A stretch of DNA of 11,927 nt from Ectopseudomonas composti. GTDB lineage: Bacteria > Pseudomonadota > Gammaproteobacteria > Pseudomonadales > Pseudomonadaceae. The stretch lies in NCBI GenBank assembly GCA_946886245.1, contig CAMPIF010000079.1:1-11927 (forward strand), given 5' to 3'. Of the stretch, positions 1-6,151 are shown one piece after another (the first letter of the stretch is position 1; every line of letters starts with the position of its first letter). A model generated the notes under the pieces. It was not told the DNA's origin and ran no database searches. It saw nothing but the letters and a program-made list of their open reading frames with translations. The position numbers were made by a program, and so were the translations under genes.

Positions 1-538
1 TCGCGAATACCGTATCAGCGTCAAGCGCGAAGCAGGCGGACGCGTCTCCAATCATCTGCATGACAAGGTCCATGAAGGCGACGAGCTGGACCTGTTCCCG
101 CCAGCCGGCGAGTTCACCCTGAGCGCCTCGGACAAACCGCTGGCCCTGATCAGTGCCGGCGTCGGCATCACCCCGGCGCTGGCCATGCTCGACGCGGCGC
201 GGCACAGCGGCCGTCCCATCCACTTCATCCACTGCGCGCGCAATGCCGAGGTGCACGCTTTCCGCGATTGGGTCGATGCCCATGCCGCCGAACACCCACA
301 GATCCGTCACTACGTTTGCTACAGCGAACCGCGGGACGGCGACCAGGCCGACGCCAGCGGTTTTCTGAGCCGCGATCTGCTGGAGCAATGGCTGCCGGCC
401 GAGCGCGATCTGGACGCCTACTTCCTCGGGCCGAAACCCTTCATGGCTCAGGTCAAGCGTCATCTGCAGGCACTGGGCGTTCCCGCCGAGCAAAGCCGCT
501 ACGAATTCTTCGGCCCGGCTTCGGCACTGGATAGCTGA
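1..538 (+). CDS. hmp: Flavohaemoglobin / nitric oxide dioxygenase, C-terminal part (5' end outside window)
   Basis: Flavohaemoglobin uses NAD(P)H, FAD and haem to convert NO and O2 to nitrate in the cytoplasm. Only the last 178 codons are visible (frame starting at base 2), so the globin domain and the first part of the FAD domain lie upstream. What is seen is the reductase module: a REYRISVKRE strand, GGRVSNHLHD in the flavin-binding region, the NAD(P)H-binding stretch ISAGVGITPALAML, YFLGPKPFM near the end, and a terminal YEFFGP that normally packs on the flavin. In many relatives the YFLGP position reads YxCGP, so Leu replaces the usual Cys. The gene ends 18 bp before a small membrane-protein gene and is followed by nnrS, as in the fhp-ppyR-nnrS cluster I recall from P. 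aeruginosa. This supports NO detoxification rather than a generic ferredoxin reductase. The promoter and any FhpR/NorR-type regulator gene are outside the window. Confidence 0.93.
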   Translation, partial: REYRISVKREAGGRVSNHLHDKVHEGDELDLFPPAGEFTLSASDKPLALISAGVGITPALAMLDAARHSGRPIHFIHCARNAEVHAFRDWVDAHAAEHPQIRHYVCYSEPRDGDQADASGFLSRDLLEQWLPAERDLDAYFLGPKPFMAQVKRHLQALGVPAEQSRYEFFGPASALDS

Positions 539-544
539 TCAATC

Positions 545-550
545 AGGAGG
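545..550 (+). promoter_or_regulatory. Strong Shine-Dalgarno AGGAGG for the ppyR-like gene
   Basis: AGGAGG sits 6 nt before the ATG at 557, in the 18-bp gap after the hmp stop codon. It fixes the start of the small membrane protein and indicates independent translation within one transcript. Confidence 0.85.
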
Positions 551-556
551 TAAACC

Positions 557-808
557 ATGTATCCGCTCAATCTTCCAGCTGCGCACATTCTTCATCTGTC
601 CAGCCAACTGCTCTGGGGCGGCCTCATTCTGCTGCTCGTCGGGCTGGTCTTGGCCTACTGCCTGGACAAGCACCTGAATGTGCCGACACTGGTATTGGCC
701 CACAGCCTGACACTGATCGGCCCCAGCGTACTGAAGATCGGCTACGTACTACGTCTGATCGCTCAGGAGCGCCTGAACGACAGGGCATGTGCTCATGCAG
801 TTGCTTGA
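557..808 (+). CDS. ppyR: Small two-helix membrane protein, PpyR-like
   Basis: This encodes an 83-aa protein with two hydrophobic segments, roughly residues 18-36 (LWGGLILLLVGLVLAYCL) and 44-66, joined by a short polar loop (DKHLNVP). There is no signal-peptidase site or enzymatic motif. It starts at ATG 557 behind a full AGGAGG. It lies 18 bp after hmp, and its 3' end overlaps the start of nnrS, so the three genes are very likely one transcript. In P. aeruginosa the gene in this position is called ppyR (psl and pyoverdine operon regulator). I assign the symbol from size, topology and position, not from an alignment. An inner-membrane location is inferred. A direct role in NO handling, for example helping NnrS, is possible but not shown by the sequence. 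Confidence 0.72.
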   Translation: MYPLNLPAAHILHLSSQLLWGGLILLLVGLVLAYCLDKHLNVPTLVLAHSLTLIGPSVLKIGYVLRLIAQERLNDRACAHAVA

Positions 809-1970
809 TCGCCAGCAGGCCCTGGCCATTGCGCCGCTCTGGCGCCTGGGCTTTCGGCCGTTCTTCCTCGCTGGCGCCCTGTTCGCCCTGCTCGCCGTCG
901 CCCTCTGGGCGGCGGTGCTGCACGGTCTGACAAACCTTGCGGTGCCCGGCGGCATGTTGGCCTGGCATCGCCACGAAATGCCCTTCGGCTTCGGCCTGGC
1001 CATCATCGCCGGCTTCCTGCTCACTGCCGTACAGACCTGGACGGGCCGCCCCGGCCTCAGCGGGCGGCCGTTGATCGCGCTGTTCGGCTTGTGGCTGGCG
1101 GCGCGCCTGGCCTGGTTCGCCCCCGCGCCGTTGCCGGTACTGATCATCCTGCAACTGGCCTTTATCGGCCTGTTCATCGCGCAGATGGCGCACCAGTTGC
1201 TTGCCGCAAAACAGCGCAACAACTATCCGATTCTGCTGGTGCTGAGCCTGCTCGCCCTGTGTCAGTCCCTCACTCTCGCTGGCCTGGCAAGCGGAGATGG
1301 CGACCTGCAACGCCGAGGGGCACTGGCTGCACTGTGGCTGATTGCAGTGATGCTGGGCCTGATCGGTGGACGGGTGATCCCCTTCTTCACGCAGCGCGGC
1401 CTGGGGCGGGTCGAGGCCTTCGCCGCCCATCCCTGGCTGGACCGTCTACTGCTGGCCTGCGGCGTGCTGGTCGCGGCACTGTTTGCCAGCGGACATAACC
1501 TGCAGGCCCGGTCCTGGTTAGCCGTGCCCTTTATCGTGCTGAGCGTGCTGCACGGCCTGCGCCTGTGGCGCTGGTACCTGCCGGGCATCTGGCGCGTGCC
1601 GCTGCTGTGGTCGCTGCATCTGGCCTACACCTGGCTGCTGATCGCCAGCCTCGGCATGGCGGCCTGGCACCTGGGCTGGCTGACACAACCCAGCCTGGCC
1701 AGCCACGCATTGGCGGTGGGTGCGATGGGCGGGCTGATCCTGGCGATGATGGCGCGGGTCAGCCTCGGCCACACCGGGCGCGCCCTGCAACCACCAGGCG
1801 CGATGACCTGGGCCTTCGGCCTGCTCAATCTGGGCGCTTTGATCCGGGTCGCGGCCGGTGGCGGGTGGCTAGGGTTGGCAGCGCTTTGCTGGGGCCTGGC
1901 CTTCGCCCTGTTCGCCTGGCATTACGCGCCGCTGCTGTGTCGGGCGAGGGTGGATGGGCATCCGGGGTGA
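795..1970 (+). CDS. nnrS: NnrS family haem-copper membrane protein
   Basis: NnrS proteins are polytopic inner-membrane proteins that bind haem and copper and relieve nitric-oxide stress. They are usually co-expressed with NO-responsive genes. From ATG 795 the protein is 391 aa, close to the usual length of about 400. GTG 789 in the same frame is an alternative start. Neither has a strong ribosome-binding site, and both overlap the ppyR-like gene, which suggests translational coupling. Nearly the whole protein is hydrophobic segments, consistent with about 12 membrane helices. Diagnostic stretches are the N-terminal PLWRLGFRPFFLAGALFALL, WHRHEMPFGF with candidate metal or haem His residues, GGRVIPFFTQRG mid-protein, and MARVSLGHTGRALQPP towards the C-terminus. 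As the third gene after hmp it completes an NO-response operon. An inverted repeat follows 28 bp after the stop and may end the transcript. Confidence 0.92.
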   Translation: MQLLDRQQALAIAPLWRLGFRPFFLAGALFALLAVALWAAVLHGLTNLAVPGGMLAWHRHEMPFGFGLAIIAGFLLTAVQTWTGRPGLSGRPLIALFGLWLAARLAWFAPAPLPVLIILQLAFIGLFIAQMAHQLLAAKQRNNYPILLVLSLLALCQSLTLAGLASGDGDLQRRGALAALWLIAVMLGLIGGRVIPFFTQRGLGRVEAFAAHPWLDRLLLACGVLVAALFASGHNLQARSWLAVPFIVLSVLHGLRLWRWYLPGIWRVPLLWSLHLAYTWLLIASLGMAAWHLGWLTQPSLASHALAVGAMGGLILAMMARVSLGHTGRALQPPGAMTWAFGLLNLGALIRVAAGGGWLGLAALCWGLAFALFAWHYAPLLCRARVDGHPG

Positions 1971-1998
1971 AACGCCTGGTGCGATCAAACGGCCAGAC

Positions 1999-2052
1999 CG
2001 TAGCCCGGATGCAATCCGGGGCAACGATTTCCCGGATTGCATCCGGGCTACG
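1999..2052. repeat. Inverted pair of REP elements (22-bp perfect stem)
   Basis: The left unit at 2000-2020 reads GTAG followed by CCCGGAT, a GCA loop and ATCCGGG. The right unit at 2031-2051 is its exact reverse complement. The pairing extends one base further on each side, giving a 22-bp perfect stem around a 10-nt spacer (2021-2030). A GTAG head plus short palindrome is the hallmark of REP elements spread by REP-associated tyrosine transposases, and the head-to-head pair matches a BIME. It fills the gap between the convergent genes nnrS and rimI. It could act as a bidirectional transcript end, though no T tract follows on either strand. Confidence 0.85.
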
Positions 2053-2059
2053 CTGTTAA

Positions 2060-2512
2060 TCAATCGACCAGTGTGCAAGCCATCACCAGCGCATCTTCGC
2101 GCCCACCCACTGCCGGGTAGTAATCACGCCGACGCCCCACTTCGTTGAAGCCGAAGCGCTCGTACAGGCGATAGGCACTCTGGTTGCTGGCGCGCACTTC
2201 GAGGAAACACTCGCGGCCGCCCAACTCGTACGCCTCTTTCATCAGATGCTCGAGCAGGCGCAGGCCGAGGCCACGGCCCTGACTTTCCGCCTTGACGGTG
2301 ATATTGAGCAGGTGCGCTTCGTCGAGAATCAGGTTGATCACACCATGGCCGACCTGCTGATTGCCCTCGAACATCAGCCAGCAGTTATAGGACTTGAGGC
2401 TGTCGGTGAAGATGCCACGCGTCCAGGGGTGGCTGAAGGCGGCATATTCGATCTTCAGCACGGCATCGAGATCCGCCTCGGTCATCGGGCGGAAGGTAAT
2501 CGCATCGCTCAT
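2060..2512 (-). CDS. rimI: Ribosomal protein S18-alanine N-acetyltransferase RimI
   Basis: RimI transfers acetyl from acetyl-CoA to the N-terminal alanine of ribosomal protein S18 in the cytoplasm. The protein is 150 aa from the ATG at 2512, the usual RimI length. It is a single GNAT domain: QGRGLG at residues 78-83 is the acetyl-CoA pyrophosphate loop, LEVRASNQSAYRLYERFGF holds Glu105 and Tyr117 at positions matching the catalytic Glu/Tyr pair of enterobacterial RimI, and RRRDYYP near the C-terminus is typical of the family. The frame stays open upstream to 2599, but MSDAITFRPM is the normal RimI beginning and the upstream residues are not conserved-looking. The gene lies 32 bp after the probable holD on the same strand, the same pairing as holD-rimI in E. 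coli, so the two are probably co-transcribed. Its Shine-Dalgarno is weak. Confidence 0.93.
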   Translation of the reverse strand: MSDAITFRPMTEADLDAVLKIEYAAFSHPWTRGIFTDSLKSYNCWLMFEGNQQVGHGVINLILDEAHLLNITVKAESQGRGLGLRLLEHLMKEAYELGGRECFLEVRASNQSAYRLYERFGFNEVGRRRDYYPAVGGREDALVMACTLVD

Positions 2513-2544
2513 TGGGCGTAACTCGGGCACAAAGACGGGGGTTC

Positions 2545-3333
2545 TCAGGAACGAGCGGAGGCTGACCAGCGCTGACGCACGCGTCGCATGGCCTGCCACA
2601 GTTCGCGCTTGCGCGCTGGCTCTTCCATCAACAGTTCCAGGCCTGGCAAGGCCCAGCAGGCGCCAAGGCCTTCGACCTGCAGTTCGCGGTTGTAGCTGTG
2701 TTCATCGCCTTCGCCGGCAAAGCGAATGGCCGGCAGCCCCACCAGCCACAGGCAGGCGCTCGGCTGCTCCTCCAGACGCGCAGCCACGAAGCTCTGCACG
2801 AATTCCAGCGCCGCTTGCGGGCCCTGATCCATATTGCCGCGCACCAGCAGCGGCCAGCGCACCGGTTCGCCAAGCAGCTGCGGGCTGTCCGGCAGGCCCG
2901 CGGCGCGCAGCAGATCCTTGAGCAGGATGTAGGCCGGGTCACGGCTCTGGAAAGGCTGGCCAGTGGGCAGCTCAACCAACAGCGCGCAGTCGCCGGCGCG
3001 CAGCAACTGCAGGGAAAAACGCGGCGGTGGCGCACTGACGCGAGCCGGTTTTTCCTCGACCGGTTCCGCCTCCGCCGCTGGCACTTCGGCCATCACCGTG
3101 CGCGGCTGGGCGCCTGGGCGCGGAATCTCGATCTTCGGCCGCTCGACCGGCGCCTCACGCACGGCTGCCGGAGTGACGGCAACAGGCTCTGACACAGGCT
3201 CGAACACCTCTGCCTGCTGCGGCTCGAGCAGCTCCAGGCGCGACGCCGCCGCAAAGGGCAGTTCGGTGCGCGGCAGCCAGGTGGCCACCTGCATGGCGTC
3301 GAGGTAGGCGCGACGGCGCTGTTCGGGAATCAC
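2545..3333 (-). CDS. holD: Probable DNA polymerase III psi subunit (HolD), long Pseudomonas form
   Basis: The protein is 262 aa from a GTG start. Three parts are visible. A short N-terminal segment (RRRAYLDAMQVATWLPRTEL) resembles the chi-binding N-terminus of E. coli psi. A low-complexity stretch rich in Pro, Glu, Ala and Val runs from about residue 34 to 105. A C-terminal domain from about 106 ends in a Trp-containing basic helix (ARKRELWQAMRRVRQRW) like the end of E. coli psi. Psi links the chi-SSB interaction to the clamp loader. E. coli psi is about half this length, so the linker is the main difference. Position immediately before rimI, as in E. coli, is the strongest support, and I recall the matching P. 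aeruginosa gene being reported as psi. There is no hydrophobic anchor, which argues against the TonB label that Pro/Glu-rich proteins often receive. The frame extends upstream to 3438, but the GTG with a good ribosome-binding site is a better start. Confidence 0.68.
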   Translation of the reverse strand: MIPEQRRRAYLDAMQVATWLPRTELPFAAASRLELLEPQQAEVFEPVSEPVAVTPAAVREAPVERPKIEIPRPGAQPRTVMAEVPAAEAEPVEEKPARVSAPPPRFSLQLLRAGDCALLVELPTGQPFQSRDPAYILLKDLLRAAGLPDSPQLLGEPVRWPLLVRGNMDQGPQAALEFVQSFVAARLEEQPSACLWLVGLPAIRFAGEGDEHSYNRELQVEGLGACWALPGLELLMEEPARKRELWQAMRRVRQRWSASARS

Positions 3334-3338
3334 AGGCG

Positions 3339-3342
3339 CTCC
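3339..3342 (-). promoter_or_regulatory. Shine-Dalgarno GGAG that decides the holD GTG start
   Basis: On the minus strand GGAG is followed by 5 nt and then the GTG at 3333-3331. No comparable site precedes the ATG at 3438, which would also run the gene to within 7 bp of the terminator upstream. Confidence 0.6.
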
Positions 3343-3444
3343 AGAGAGAGGATTTTCAACAAAGGCGGATTGTCGCGTGAAATGGCCGGAGCGGGAAGCG
3401 TCGCGGCGCGATTGCGAGCAAACAATGTCTGCCCCCATAAAGCA

Positions 3445-3474
3445 AAAGCCCCGCTGTTCGCGCAGCGGGGCTTT
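3445..3474 (-). terminator. Rho-independent terminator of the carboxynorspermidine dehydrogenase gene
   Basis: A 12-bp perfect stem (AAAGCCCCGCTG at 3445-3456 pairing with 3463-3474) encloses a 6-nt loop. Read on the minus strand the stem is followed by a short T-rich run (TTTTGCTTTA). It starts 17 nt past the stop codon at 3491. On the plus strand the stem is followed by CGGGG, so it terminates minus-strand transcription. It insulates the polyamine genes from holD-rimI, which must therefore have its own promoter in 3334-3444. Confidence 0.88.
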
Positions 3475-3490
3475 CGGGGTTCACCTGGGC

Positions 3491-4729
3491 TTACTGATCC
3501 CAGGGACGATCGCCGTGCTCGTCCTTGATGCGGGTGGGCAGGCCCATCACATCCAGGAGCTTGAGGAACGGCTCGGCCGGCAGCTGCTCGACGTTGACCA
3601 TGCGCTGTGCATCCCACTCGCCACGTGCGACCAGCAGCGCGGCGGCTACTGGCGGCACACCAGCGGTGTAGGAGATACCCTGGCTGTCGGTCTCGGCGAA
3701 GGCGTCTTCGTGGTCGGCCACGTTATAGATGAACAGCTCGCGCGGCTGGCCATCCTTGGTGCCCTTGACCAGGTCGCCGATGCAGGTCTTGCCGGTATAG
3801 CCCGGCGCCAGCGAGGCAGGGTCAGGCAGTACGGCCTTGACCACCTTGAGCGGCACCACTTCGAGGCCTTCGGCGGTCTTGACCGGCTGCTCGGAGAGCA
3901 GGCCAAGGTTCTTCAGCACGGTGAACACGTTGATGTAGTGGTCGCCGAAGCTCATCCAGAAGCGGACGTTCGGTACGTCGAGGTGCTTGGACAGCGAGTG
4001 CACCTCGTCATGGCCGGTCAGGTACAGGTTCTGTTCGCCCACCACCGGCAGATCGTCGGTGCGTTTGACTTCGAACATGCTGTTGCTGGTCCACTGGCTG
4101 TTCTGCCAGCTGTAGACCGTGCCGGTGAATTCGCGGAAATTGATTTCCGGGTCGAAATTGGTGGCGAAGTACTTGCCGTGCGAGCCGGCGTTGACGTCGA
4201 GGATGTCGATCGACTCGATCGTGTCGAAGTACTGTTGTTGCGCCAGAGCGGCATAGGAGTTGACTACGCCCGGGTCGAAGCCGACACCGAGGATGGCGGT
4301 CACGCCTTTTTCCTGGCATTCGGCCAGGTGCTTCCACTCGTAGTTGCCGTACCACGGCGGGGTTTCACAGATCTTGCTCGGATCTTCGTGGATCGCGGTG
4401 TCCAGATAGGCGACGCCGGTGTCGATGCAGGCGCGCAGCACGGACATGTTGAGGAACGCCGAGCCGACGTTGATGACGATCTGCGACTCGGTCTCGCGGA
4501 TCAGTGCCTTGGTCGCTTCCACGTCCAGGGCGTTCAGCGCATAGGCCTTGATCTCGCCGGGCTGCTTGAGGCCGCCCTTGGCCTGCACGCTGTCGATGAT
4601 GGCCTGGCATTTGGAGATGTTGCGCGACGCTATTGCAATGCGACCTAACTCGTCATTGTGTTGCGCGCACTTATGGGCCACCACCTTGGCAACACCTCCT
4701 GCACCAATGATCAGAACATTCTTCTTCAA
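3491..4729 (-). CDS. Carboxynorspermidine/carboxyspermidine dehydrogenase (saccharopine dehydrogenase family)
   Basis: This enzyme reductively condenses aspartate beta-semialdehyde with a diamine, using NADPH. 1,3-Diaminopropane gives carboxynorspermidine and putrescine gives carboxyspermidine. The protein is 412 aa from a TTG start, about the family length. The N-terminus KKNVLIIGAGGVAKVVAHKC is a Rossmann nucleotide-binding motif with GAGGVA at residues 9-14. LGVGFDPGVVNSYAALA and the ending RIKDEHGDRPWDQ also look typical of this family. The frame stays open upstream to 4918, but translation from there would read through the repeat pair at 4781-4855. The TTG has a perfect AGGAGGTG 6 nt before it, so TTG 4729 is the chosen start. 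An in-frame GTG at 4738 lies inside that Shine-Dalgarno. It is downstream of nspC on the same strand and ends at a strong terminator. Substrate choice cannot be read from the sequence. Confidence 0.88.
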   Translation of the reverse strand: MKKNVLIIGAGGVAKVVAHKCAQHNDELGRIAIASRNISKCQAIIDSVQAKGGLKQPGEIKAYALNALDVEATKALIRETESQIVINVGSAFLNMSVLRACIDTGVAYLDTAIHEDPSKICETPPWYGNYEWKHLAECQEKGVTAILGVGFDPGVVNSYAALAQQQYFDTIESIDILDVNAGSHGKYFATNFDPEINFREFTGTVYSWQNSQWTSNSMFEVKRTDDLPVVGEQNLYLTGHDEVHSLSKHLDVPNVRFWMSFGDHYINVFTVLKNLGLLSEQPVKTAEGLEVVPLKVVKAVLPDPASLAPGYTGKTCIGDLVKGTKDGQPRELFIYNVADHEDAFAETDSQGISYTAGVPPVAAALLVARGEWDAQRMVNVEQLPAEPFLKLLDVMGLPTRIKDEHGDRPWDQ

Positions 4730-4735
4730 TTGTTT

Positions 4736-4743
4736 CACCTCCT
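4736..4743 (-). promoter_or_regulatory. Full-length Shine-Dalgarno AGGAGGTG deciding a TTG start
   Basis: The minus strand reads AGGAGGTG, then 6 nt, then TTG at 4729-4727. The match to the 16S rRNA tail is complete, which makes the rare TTG codon a credible start and may offset its weak initiation. Confidence 0.85.
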
Positions 4744-4780
4744 GGGTACTGCGTTTTGGACAATGATTACGTTGGAAATC

Positions 4781-4855
4781 GTAGGGTGGACGACGCTTCA
4801 TCCGTCCACCGAACACCTGCGCCATGGTGGATGGGAAAAGCGTCATCCACCCTAC
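4781..4855. repeat. Inverted pair of 30-bp REP elements with compensatory stem change
   Basis: The left unit (4781-4810) and the reverse complement of the right unit (4826-4855) both begin GTAGGGTGGA and end TCCACC. They match at 25 of 30 positions and are separated by a 15-nt spacer. Each has a GTAG head and a 7-bp stem, GGTGGAC/GTCCACC on the left and GGTGGAT/ATCCACC on the right. The difference is a matched C-G to T-A swap, which supports selection on the stem. It lies between nspC and the dehydrogenase gene, with its right end 7 bp from the nspC stop. Confidence 0.85.
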
Positions 4856-4862
4856 GACAAGA

Positions 4863-5960
4863 TCACGACAGACTGGACAGGTAATCGTCGAACTCGAACT
4901 GGCGCGCCACCTCGACACTACCGTCGAGTTGTTTCACCACGATGGACGGCATCTTCAGGCCGTTGAACCAGTTCTTCTTGACCATGGTGTAACCGGCCGC
5001 GTCGATGAACGACAGGCGATCACCGATCTGCAGCGGCTTGTCGAACTGGTATTCGCCGAAGATATCGCCGGCCAGGCAGGATTTGCCGCACACCATATAG
5101 GTGTGTTCGCCGTCCTTCGGCGCCATCTTGGCATTGAGGCGGTAGATCAGCAGGTCGAGCATGTGCGCTTCGATGGAGCTGTCGACCACGGCCAGGTGCT
5201 TGCCGTTGTACAGGGTGTCGAGCACGGTGACTTCCAGCGACGCGCTGAGGGTGATCGCCGCTTCACCCGGCTCCAGGTAGACCTGTACACCATACTTTTC
5301 GGAGAAGGCTTTCAGGCGCGCACAGAAGGCATCGATCGGGTAGCCCTCGCCGGTGAAGTGAATGCCGCCGCCGAGGCTGACCCACTCGACCTGAGCGATC
5401 AGGTGACCGAAGCGCTCCTCGATGGTGGTGAGCATCTTGTCGAACAGCTCGAAGCTGCCGTTCTCGCAGTTGTTGTGGAACATGAAGCCGGAAATCTGCC
5501 CCATGACCTGCTCGATCTTCACCGGGTCCCACTCGCCCAGGCGACTGAACGGCCGCGCCGGGTCGGCCAGCAGGTAATCGGAGCTGCTCACCTGCGGGTT
5601 GACGCGCAGGCCGCGGATGGTGCCCTCGGTCCGCTCGGCGAAGCGCTCGAGCTGGCCAATGGAGTTGAAGATGATCTTGTCGCAGTTGGCGACCATCTCT
5701 TCGATCTCGTCGTCGGCCCAGGCCACGCTGTAGGCGTGGGTTTCGCCGGCGAACTTCTGCCGACCGAGCTTCAACTCGTAGAGGGACGATGAGGTCGTGC
5801 CGTCCATGTACTGCTGCATCAGGTCGAACACCGACCAGGTGGCGAAGCATTTCAGCGCCAGCAGCGCCTTGGCACCTGAGTTCTCGCGCACGTAGGCGAT
5901 CTTCTCCAGGTTGACCAGCAGCTTCTGTTTGTCGATGAGGTAGTACGGCGTCTGGATCAT
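4863..5960 (-). CDS. nspC: Carboxynorspermidine/carboxyspermidine decarboxylase
   Basis: This PLP enzyme removes the carboxylate from carboxynorspermidine or carboxyspermidine, giving norspermidine or spermidine. It is cytosolic and belongs to the alanine-racemase-fold decarboxylases. The protein is 365 aa, near the family length. Visible features are the PLP lysine K37 in LLALKCFATW, the phosphate-binding glycines in WVSLGGGIHF (GGG 197-199), EPGEA at 230-234, CGKSCLAGD at 291-299 with the active-site-type Cys295, and AAGYTMVKKNWFNGLKMPS near residues 321-339. It starts at ATG 5960. The preceding GGGGCGACGAG gives only a weak ribosome-binding site, and no better in-frame start exists nearby. 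The dehydrogenase gene follows 133 bp downstream on the same strand, with a REP pair between them. A MITE-like element lies 38 bp upstream of the start codon, so the promoter is either beyond it or inside it. Confidence 0.94.
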   Translation of the reverse strand: MIQTPYYLIDKQKLLVNLEKIAYVRENSGAKALLALKCFATWSVFDLMQQYMDGTTSSSLYELKLGRQKFAGETHAYSVAWADDEIEEMVANCDKIIFNSIGQLERFAERTEGTIRGLRVNPQVSSSDYLLADPARPFSRLGEWDPVKIEQVMGQISGFMFHNNCENGSFELFDKMLTTIEERFGHLIAQVEWVSLGGGIHFTGEGYPIDAFCARLKAFSEKYGVQVYLEPGEAAITLSASLEVTVLDTLYNGKHLAVVDSSIEAHMLDLLIYRLNAKMAPKDGEHTYMVCGKSCLAGDIFGEYQFDKPLQIGDRLSFIDAAGYTMVKKNWFNGLKMPSIVVKQLDGSVEVARQFEFDDYLSSLS

Positions 5961-5998
5961 CTCGTCGCCCCGGCAAGGTCAATCAATGGAGGTCTTTC

Positions 5999-6151
5999 GG
6001 GCACCTTAAAAAACTACCTGCGTTGCCATCGCTGCGTTAAAAACAGGCTCAAAATGTCATTTACTACTCGTAAAGTCGAACGCGACTCCGACCGTTTTTC
6101 GCCTGTTTTTGCCTTGCGCTGAAGGCCTCGCCTACGTTTTTAGAGGTGCCC
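5999..6151. mobile_element. 153-bp MITE-like inverted-repeat element in the nspC leader
   Basis: The left end GGGCACCTTAAAAAAC (5999-6014) and the reverse complement of the right end, GGGCACCTCTAAAAAC (6136-6151), match at 14 of 16 bases. A second, inner pair is perfect and almost symmetric: AAAAACAGGC at 6039-6048 and GCCTGTTTTT at 6101-6110, 40 and 41 nt from the two ends. Near the centre are two small hairpins, TTTAC/GTAAA (6060-6074) and AGTCG/CGACT (6074-6087). The element is flanked on both sides by TTTC (5995-5998 and 6152-6155), a candidate 4-bp target duplication. It has no significant ORF, so any mobility would depend on a transposase elsewhere. A T-rich, lower-GC composition sets it apart from its surroundings. 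Confidence 0.72.

Noticed and set aside
624..1430. 268-codon minus-strand frame opposite nnrS
   Set aside because: Gln/Arg/Ala-rich shadow of a membrane-protein gene, with no domain and no start signal.
2545..3438. TonB energy transducer
   Set aside because: Only the Pro/Glu-rich stretch is TonB-like. There is no N-terminal membrane anchor and no TonB C-terminal motif, and the rimI neighbour points to HolD.
3491..4918. 475-codon version of the dehydrogenase starting at 4918
   Set aside because: It would translate the REP pair and overlap nspC by 56 bp. The TTG at 4729 has a perfect ribosome-binding site and gives the normal N-terminus.
3377..5792. Long plus-strand open frames (423 and 322 codons) opposite the dehydrogenase and nspC
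   Set aside because: Same cause: they mirror GC-rich codons of well-recognised genes, and their translations show only repetitive His/Val/Asp/Leu-rich composition.
5999..6151. Structured regulatory RNA or riboswitch in the nspC leader
   Set aside because: The folding potential is fully explained by terminal and inner inverted repeats plus flanking TTTC copies. No conserved riboswitch core was recognised.
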